Source: Nannobrachium achirus
Taxonomy: Eukaryota > Chordata > Actinopteri > Myctophiformes > Myctophidae
Reading direction: 5' to 3'
Length of the DNA stretch: 64,000 nucleotides
Assembly: GCA_963921795.1 (NCBI GenBank)
Contig: OY997652.1
Span: 16,049,940 to 16,113,939 of the forward strand
Both the position numbers and the translations under genes were made by a program. The notes beneath the pieces were generated by a model. The model was not told the DNA's origin and did no database searches. It saw nothing but the letters and a program-made list of their open reading frames with translations. This document shows positions 55,201-64,000 of this stretch, one piece after another (the first letter of the stretch is position 1; every line of letters starts with the position of its first letter).

Positions 55201-55872
55201 TCAGTGATATTTGGACTAACCCTCTACATATTTGCCAAATGCCATGAACGTGTCACTTTGCATGTATGATTTAGAGGCAGAAGAATAATTTGCATGAAAC
55301 TGCATTATACAGTGAATTATTAAAAAATAATGTTTCGCTTTAAAAGAAATCCGGCCGCTGTGCGATGACCGTATTGGTCCAAAGTTCATGTAAAAAAGGT
55401 TTCGCGCACGTTACGCGAAAATCCCAGGAGGAGATAGATTTTGACTGTTTTTCATATAATTCAAAATTGTGGGAGAGGTAAAGGTCAGAGGTCAAAAGTC
55501 AGAGCATAAAAGTTGTTCGGCATGAGGAGACGCATAAGTGTATACAGGTTTCATTGCTGTACCTGAAACAGGGCATGAGCTACACCAGTTCAAAGTTGGC
55601 ATTTTTCAAAGGCTTCCTACAGCGCCACCCTTTGGCCGATTGTTGCGAGCTTCGCGTTTTAGCCGTTTGGCATAGTCCTCTGCCATACTGCCGAGTTTCG
55701 TAAAAAGTGACTGCACGGTCTAGCCGCTAGAGAAAAAGTGGCGGAAGAATAATAATAATGAGAAAGTCCAATATCAATGAGTGGCCATTTGCCACTTCGT
55801 GGCCTTGGCCACTAATGATGAAGTCCAATATCAATGAGTGGCCATTTGCCACTTCGTGGCCTTGGCCACTAA
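52260..55872 (-). mobile_element. Array unit 5
   Basis: Like units 1 and 2, with the SINE block (53112-53414), module B (53647-53720) and three copies of module C (53953, 54296, 54553). Extra terminal hairpins at 52287-52324 and 55784-55872. Confidence 0.75.
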
Positions 55873-56127
55873 CAAGAATCTCTCCGTTTCTCCAGCTCTT
55901 TAATAAACAGAAAGTACATTTCCAGGTGGGTTACCATTTACCAATTTTATCCAATCAGTCATTTATCAGTTGAATTTTTAGTGTTCCAGTTCCAATTTTG
56001 TCTGCTTTCTGTGATTACTTCCACTTTAACTTGTTTATCCTGTATCCTGATTAAATAACATATCATATCATGACTTGAAAATGCATTTTCTGTTTACTAA
56101 AGAGCTGGAGAGACAGGGAGACCCGTT
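55873..56127. mobile_element. Diverged hAT-like MITE related to 5674-5947
   Basis: Inverted blocks around AATAAACAGAAAGTACATTT and GCATTTTCTGTTTACT; directly abuts the array. Confidence 0.5.
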
Positions 56128-56438
56128 ACTGTACAAACACTATATTATATTGACTTTGTCTTACTGGCTTGTGTAGCACTCTTACAGCACTTCAGCCGGA
56201 TGGCTGGACTACACAGTGAGAAGGTGAAAAAAAAGATGAAAGCGCTTCTGGCATACATGCATATTTCTAAGAAAACAACTCAACCTATTATAGTACAGAG
56301 ACTTTATTCAGTCTTACGTTTTGTGACCTGGTAAACCAGGTGATCCGAGATTTTCCAATCAGCAAGGATTAATTAAAATATCCATAAGATTAACACTCTT
56401 TTTGAGTGGTGCTAACCAGGGCGTTGTCTGTATGTAAA

Positions 56439-57029
56439 CTCAGTACAAAAAGAAAGGAAACTTGACTTCGGTCCATTATCTCCCCTTTAATAATACCAAT
56501 TTGTATTGTGTTGTATCATTTCTATCGTTGATTCGTCACCTTTACAACGAGGTACAGTTTGTAAGCATCGGGCATTCGTGGAATGAGCACCCCAGTCAAG
56601 CGTGTGGACTGTGGGTAGCGCTGACCCAAAAATGGTCAAAATGGCCTGGCAGGCCTGCAAGTACTGTTATTTTGGTGTTCACCTATCGGTTGCTTGGAGC
56701 ATTGAATGATTGCACTTTCCCACAGTAATAAGTAAAAGAAAAAAACAACACATATTGGCAATTTTTAAACTTTGTGTCTCAGTGTCAGTGTCAGGGAAGC
56801 CCAAAACAAGAGTAAATACCAGCAGAACAGTATTGCAAGCTATTTTGGCAAAATATTGGTCGGCGCTACCTACACGTTTGGCTGTGTAGCTCATGCCTCG
56901 AATGCCCGATGCTTACAAGCTGTAACTCCCCTGTAAAGGTACAAATGGTATAAAACACAATACAATTTGGTATTATTAAAGGGGAGATATAATGGACCGA
57001 AGTCAAGTTTCCTTTCTTTTTGTGCTGAG
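56439..57029. mobile_element. Foldback element (CTCAGTACAAAAAGAAAGG ends)
   Basis: 591 bp; arms of about 170 bases pair with a few differences (GACTTCGGTCCATTAT, GCATCGGGCATTCG and inverses); loop of about 220 bases. Confidence 0.8.
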
Positions 57030-57379
57030 CTTATGTCCGTCCTGCAGTTTGGCATTGGCCAATCTTCACGGGTTGCTTAATGAAATTAATTAACACATAA
57101 AAAGGCACCGCTCACATCACACTGGGTGGGATTTTTAATGAATTACTAGCCTGCAAACTATATAACATTTATATATAAAACATTCAATTTAAATTCATAT
57201 GATTTAACCAGTTTAACCATTTTCTACCAAGTGTGGCAAGAAATGTAAAGAAAATATCTAAATCAAATATTTGCAATGCAGAGGGGGGTGGGGAGTTTGC
57301 CATGTAAACATTTGGGAACCCCTGGACTACAATATTCACAGCATCTCACATTATCTTCTGTAGGGTTTGTCAGTCCAAC

Positions 57380-58003
57380 TTAAAGGGATATTACACTTTC
57401 AAAACTTTTTTTTCGTCTAATCAGGCTTGTATGAACACCCTGAACAGTTTTTAATTTGCTTCATTCAGTATTTAGATATTTGATGTAAATGTTACCACCT
57501 CCAACACGCCCAGGCCCTCTCCACATACACACCCATTGTAACTTCAAACTCCATTTTAACCATGATAGATTCATTAAAAACACCCATTATTTTTTCTGGT
57601 GACTCATAATACCCTCCTAATACGTGAGCAGACCGTGTTTTTTCAATAACCTTTATTTTTTATTTTTAATAATTCTTTGGGAAAATGGAAAACATTAAAT
57701 ACAATAATATTTTATTGAAAATAAATGAAAAAAGTTATTGAAAAAACACGGTCTGCTCACGTATTAGGAGGGTACTGTGAGTCACCAGAAAAAATAATGG
57801 GTGTTTTTAATGAATCTATCATGGTTAAAATGGAGTTTGAAGTTACAATGGGTGTGTATGTGGAGAGGGCCTGGGCGTGTTGGAGGTTAACATTTACATC
57901 AAATATCTAAATACTGAATGAAGCAAATTAAAAACTGTTCAGGGTGTTCATACAAGCCTGATTAGACGAAAAAAAAAGTTTTGAAAGTGTAATATCCCTT
58001 TAA
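57380..58003. mobile_element. 624-bp TTAA-flanked foldback MITE
   Basis: TTAA at 57380-57383 and 58000-58003, ends AGGGATATTACACTTTC and inverse. Arms of about 270 bases are nearly perfect complements around a loop of about 85 bases. Kolobok- or piggyBac-like by TTAA target; superfamily uncertain. Confidence 0.88.
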
Positions 58004-58335
58004 ATACATGATCAGTTTCCCATCAGCCTGTGAATGTGTGCCTATAGTATATACTGTACATAAAATCTATGCAAGTCAGTCTTGAGTTTGGCATATAGGC
58101 CACACACATTTTCAACAGCCCAATGATCACATTTTATCCACATTTTATTCTTTTATTTTATCATTTTACAGTGAAGAGATGGTCAGTTACGCCCAACTGT
58201 ACTTCTATTCACATACTGTAGCTCTTTATTTCTAGGTGATTAATGCTTATATTCTTACAAAACAAAAGGATTTATGACACATTCTGTACACTCCTGCCGC
58301 CGATCACTCCCCATCCAATCATGACAAAGACTTTA

Positions 58336-59029
58336 TAGCCGGGGACCCACAAGCCCAAAAGCTCAAGGAATAGGGTAGGACTTGGTGATTTTCTGCCGTA
58401 CTTTTTATTTCTGTTTTATCTATTAGTTTGGTCATTAAGGTCGACAGAATGAGAGGCCTGCTCTGCCGGAAACATCGCGAAAAAAAGTTATGGCCATTTG
58501 TATATTCACTGTCACATTGACTCCACTAGAAATATATATTTTCTTAAAAGTCTGCTTTAAGTAGCATGTGAGGGATCAAACTAGGGGTTCTTCATGATTC
58601 TGAATCCATTGCAAGCCTTTGTTTTGCATGAAAAACATTCCTTGGGTTAACTTTCGGCTCCCCAAAAGTGTGAAAAATTGACAAAAAGTGATGACTCATC
58701 ACTTTTCACACTTTTGGGGAGCCGAAATCTATCCCAAGGAATGTTTTTCATGCAACACAAATGCTTGCAATGGATTCAGAATCATGAAGAACCCCTAGTT
58801 TGACCCCTCACATGCTAATTCATTCAGTCTTTATTTCTTTTTTAAATATTTATAGTGGAGTCAATGGGACAGTGAATATACAAATGGCCATAACTTTTTT
58901 TCGCGATGTTTCCGGCAGAGCAGGCCTCTCATTCTGTGGAGCTTAATGACCAAAATATTGAACAGAAATAAAAAAGTACGGCAGAAAATCACAGGTCCCC
59001 TCCCATTTGGGTGACTGGGTCCCCGGCTA
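58336..59029. mobile_element. 694-bp foldback element (TAGCCGGGGACCCA ends)
   Basis: Arms pair from TAGCCGGGGACCCA through CTGCTCTGCCGGAAACATCG to the centre AAAGTGATGACTCATCACTTT (58684-58706), with almost no loop. Confidence 0.85.
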
Positions 59030-61041
59030 TTAACATGGGAGCCAACATTTGAGCGCAGTGTTGAGAACCCATCCACATACATATACCCATACATACAAAA
59101 TAAACAATCAACAAATCGCATGTACATCTGGTGCCACATGCAAATATGTTTGTCTGAACTCATCACCTAAGACACAACAGGAAGACACACACACATTGAG
59201 CGAGTGTGGATAATACAGTGAAAAGTTGGTGCTTAGGGATGAAACTGAAACCAATTTACATAAATCATACCTGTGCAGCAGAGAGAAAAAAAAGAAACAA
59301 AAGGGAACTGGTATTAGGCCTTTTGAATATCCAGTCTCCTACATAAAGTCAACCTGGGCATTATGTGGGGATTTCAAGTGTTTTATCCCAGGACGTCCCT
59401 CACAGAGGAGTATTCAAGCCCGAGTTAAACTTGGTTGTGTGGGGGGAGGTCGTGCACCAAAATAGACGATCTACAAACTCACAATTTCACAAAGTGTCCC
59501 AGAGCGAGCTTGTACATACTGTATTCTCGTCCATTATCGCTAAAACTGTCCGCAACTATAGGCAAGCATAAATCCGGCTTCATTGATAGTGTAAGCAGAG
59601 CTGGGCTTGAAGGACCAGCCATGGAGGTGTAGAGATGGATTCATTCAGTCAGAATGAGGACATTTACCATTAGAAAAGAACAATGCCAGGCCCAGATCTC
59701 CCAATATACCCACGAAAAATGTGATTTCTGTGATTTTGCTTCAATAGCTACAATGTGGTTTAAAATAATGTGCTTCACAATGTTTTATTAACATATTTCA
59801 AATCAATAGGGCTTTTTCCAACAAAACATAAATAAAAGTTACAACACTGGATCCTGCTGCAACAACATACTAGGTGTCAAAATCCTAATAGTCAGAAGAT
59901 TCAATTTGATCGAATGGAGGCGTTGCAGAGTGCATGCCACTTAAAAACCTTCAGTTGTCCAATTTTAATCATTCTTTAAAAAGGAATGCCAATCAGTAAC
60001 ATGAAGGTTTATACTTAACATACTTAGGCCTAGCCAATTCAAATTCAGCTTTCTTTGAAATGTTCTGATCTGATTAGTCATTCATTAGTCATAAATATTT
60101 TTTTACCAAGGAAATATCCAGTATAGTCCCCCCCCCCCCCGCACACAAGATCCTGAACAAATATCTTCATCAAATCATGGGCTGTAAAATTCTCTAATAT
60201 GGCCCCTTTCAAAAGCAAGAGACACACACTAATCAACGCCCCTTCACCACTTCAGTGTCCTTCAGTCTGTATAAAGGCAGCATACACACACACACACGCC
60301 CATCCACACACACAAACAAACAAACACACAATACTGGTAGTGTGATTCAATCAGTGAGATCGATCTGTTGCATGTTCTGGTTGGTCTCAGGAGAGAATGA
60401 CAGACAGAGGTGGCTATGGTGGTGAAGGACCAGGACAATGGCAGCCATGTGTACCAGAGAGGTCACAGGGGGAGCAGTACAGTGAAAAGGTCCATGTCCC
60501 ATTGTACCAGCTTAATGACAGGTACTGGAGCCCCTAGATCCCAAATCGCACACACATCAAACCCAGCTGGTGGGTGGAGGAAAGAAAGGTGGATGACAAC
60601 TGTCCATAGTCGACTGTGGTCCAAAGTGTGCCAACTTTTTAAAATCAGTGGAACAACTTCTCTCCCTCACCTCACAATACAAATCCATAGCAGCAGGTGG
60701 AGCTCGAGGATCTCCAACCTCAAGAAAAAATAATAATAATTTTAATAATAATATAATAATAAGGTTTCCCAAACATCCCCATCCACACGGGAAGCAAGCT
60801 ATGGAGATTTACCAGTTCTGGGAAGTGGTAGTTGTCTTTTTGTTTTATTCTCCTCCATCTCTTCAATCCCAATCACCCCATCAACCAACCAACATTGTCC
60901 TTCGTCAGTCTCTTGTCAGCAGATTATTATTTATTTTTTCTCATTTTTGCACTTTGTCCCCCGTCCCCTCCCCTCCCACAAGTCTAATCCTTCCCCCCAT
61001 TCTCTCTCTCTCCTCTTCCTGGTGAGAATGGAGGGAGGGGA
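59030..61041. other. Intergenic DNA and zmynd19 3'UTR
   Basis: Holds a diverged palindromic module (59459-59535), a C run (60127-60140), CA-rich DNA (60280-60330) and, from about 60840, the likely zmynd19 3'UTR. No gene recognised. Confidence 0.5.
60844..60849 (-). terminator. zmynd19: Candidate polyadenylation signal of zmynd19
   Basis: AATAAA on the minus strand about 195 bases after the stop; another at 60930-60935 is nearer. Confidence 0.4.
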
Positions 61042-62485
<1,444 letters not shown>

Positions 62486-63699
62486 CATGATTATCCAGGT
62501 GCCAAGTGCCAACGTGGCTGGCTGCAAACTGCCACGCGCCACCCAGCACCACCGATACATGTGATGTCACCAGTCACTTCTTTTCAACTGAATCTCTGGG
62601 TCTAGTACGGGTCTCCAGACCCGGAGCTCATTTATTGCTAAAAACAGTGGTATAGCCAAGTGTGTCCGTCACCTCCTGCTCCCCTCACCCCAACAGAGTA
62701 ATCACAGACTAGCGTGCGTAGCTACTAGCGTGCGCTCTGCTTTGTGCTTCTGTTTGTTGTTTGTGTTAATTGGAGTGAATTGGTCTAGTTATTAATTGGT
62801 CCATTTATGCTACTGTATTTAAAGACGACCCGGGGTTGTGCAGTCACAGTGCGGGGTGGGAATAACTAAAATAAACCTTTATTCAATGGAATGCATTGAA
62901 GTGTACACATGCCTTCTTTTCCATTGTGTCTTATGAGTGGGCAGGTTCTTTCTCAACCTGCCCACGCACATGCCTGCATGATGTCAGTGTGATGTGGTCT
63001 GATAAGCAATCTATACACACAGCATGCTGTTGAATAGTGATTTGTTGAATGTGTCACATTACATCATGTTGTACCAAGAGGGGTACGTTGTAGTCAAAAG
63101 TGGAAATAGAATAGCTACCGGAAACAAAAAAGCAAGATCAAACCAACAATTAACCCTGAACAACTTAAGAAACAACCGAGTGGACTGATTCTCTGGTCTC
63201 TGCCAGATATGTTTTGAACCAGCAGTTTTCCCAGTTGAAAAAGTGATTTGCCAATTAGTGACGGGCTGGGGATGGGTCAAACAATTAGCCAATTACGTGC
63301 TGTTGTCAAGCTGTGTACAAGAGCTGAGGTGACAAGTGAGGAGTAATAATAACCAGTGTTAGGAATTAAAGTGTGTAGTGAATGATTCAGTCAAATTCAG
63401 AAAAAGGTTTCGTTCAAATGATTTGTTCAACACTTTGTTCAGTGCTTGGCTGAAGATCCGCCTGTGTGGCACAACCACTTACTGAACTGAAACACACGAC
63501 AGGTTGTTCACCGACTGATCAGCACAACACATTCCGGCAACCGTCCCCTCAGGTAAAAGGATGTTGTCGCACACTTGAAATAATGTAGTATGATTTTTGG
63601 TTAACGAAGGCCCAAACTACACAGTTTACTGAGAGAATTGGATACGTTGATCTCTCATGATTGTTTAGGGAAATCAAATCCCGCCCCCTTGGAAAGTGC
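62486..63699. other. Presumed zmynd19 intron, no recognised feature
   Basis: No exon, RNA gene or clear repeat was found. Confidence 0.4.
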
Positions 63700-64000
63700 T
63701 TAAAGGGGAAGCACTTTTTCAATATTGAACTATGTCATTAATATACCTTAGAGGAGTTGTGTGGAAATAGGAAAAAAGTTCCCCCTCTTCTGTGTTGCCT
63801 AGAACTGGAAGATTGATTTTGGGGTTTGTATTGTAAATTACAACTTGATGACATCACACATTGTACTTTACAATACAAACCCCAAAATCAATCCTCCAGT
63901 TCTAGGCAACACAGAAGGGGGGGAACTTTTTTTCTATTTCCACACTCCTTTAAGGTATATAAATGACATATTTCAATATTGAAAATGGGTGGTCTTCCCC
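63700..64000. mobile_element. TTAA foldback MITE, second copy, cut by the window end
   Basis: Same family as 15505-15776, TTAA at 63700-63703. Here both arms keep the ACACAGAAG and TTGATTTTGGGG blocks, so the palindrome is more complete. Confidence 0.8.

Larger units (their letters stand above)
36069..55872 (-). repeat. Head-to-tail tandem array of Helitron-like (HINE-like) units
   Basis: Five units start with ATAGCTGCAAGCAGCGATAA (about 36071, 39307, 44387, 48325, 52329 on the plus strand) and end GGCGGAAGAATAATAATAA, the last three with an added GTGGCCAAGGC...GCCTTGGCCAC hairpin. Read on the minus strand each unit begins with AGTGGCCAAGGC, and ends GCCTTGGCCACTTTATC, hairpin GCTGC-TT-GCAGC, TATAT. 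A subterminal inverted repeat followed by a hairpin only at the 3' end is the layout of Helentron-type elements. Assignment to Helitrons is inference; the tandem repetition is directly visible. Confidence 0.8.

Noticed and set aside
36069-55872. CRISPR-like or satellite array
   Set aside because: Units are kilobases long with transposon-type ends and mutually different interiors; this is neither short spaced repeats nor a homogeneous satellite.

Overview
The window is nuclear DNA of a ray-finned fish. The evidence is introns with canonical GT/AG borders, three genes whose exon-by-exon translations match vertebrate proteins (sapcd2, tmem141, zmynd19), many (CA)n tracts, and teleost-type LINEs, SINEs and non-autonomous DNA transposons. 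The three genes all lie on human 9q34.3, so the segment is probably conserved in gene content. The species cannot be named from sequence alone.

Layout. 1-2.6 kb: a single-coding-exon rhodopsin-class receptor on the minus strand (1656-2534). 6.98-21.2 kb: sapcd2 on the minus strand, six coding exons joined in phase (494 residues), with a promoter carrying two CCAAT boxes and a CRE-like site; its first two introns hold a 9-bp-TSD foldback element, several MITEs and a long TG/GA tract. 21.2-25.4 kb: no gene; (CA)n, LINE tails and a repeat with inverted ends. 25.4-31.6 kb: tmem141 on the minus strand, five coding exons joined in phase (127 residues); intron 1 is a stack of transposons inside one hAT-type element, and most of intron 3 is another hAT-type element. 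31.9-33.1 kb: a Helitron-like element. 36.07-55.87 kb: about 20 kb of head-to-tail copies of a Helitron-like (HINE-like) unit, with a 3,937-bp segment present twice with no difference noticed, one inserted LINE fragment, and many tRNA-like modules. 55.9-59.0 kb: three large foldback elements and a small MITE. 61.04-61.7 kb: the last two exons of zmynd19 on the minus strand; the 5' part lies beyond the window. 61.8-64 kb: an L2-type LINE remnant and part of a TTAA foldback MITE.

The genes do not form a functional unit. SAPCD2 acts in mitotic cortex/spindle polarity, TMEM141 is a small membrane protein of unknown role, and ZMYND19 is a MYND-finger adaptor. Most of the novelty lies in the repeats: (1) a palindromic module built around GATCTACAAGCTCACAA that recurs at about 14 places inside at least five unrelated-looking MITE families; (2) the tandem Helitron-like array with subterminal inverted repeats plus a terminal hairpin; (3) four classes of tRNA-like, box A/box B modules in that array, all in one orientation. 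No LTR retroelement, CRISPR array or intact tRNA/rRNA gene was recognised.
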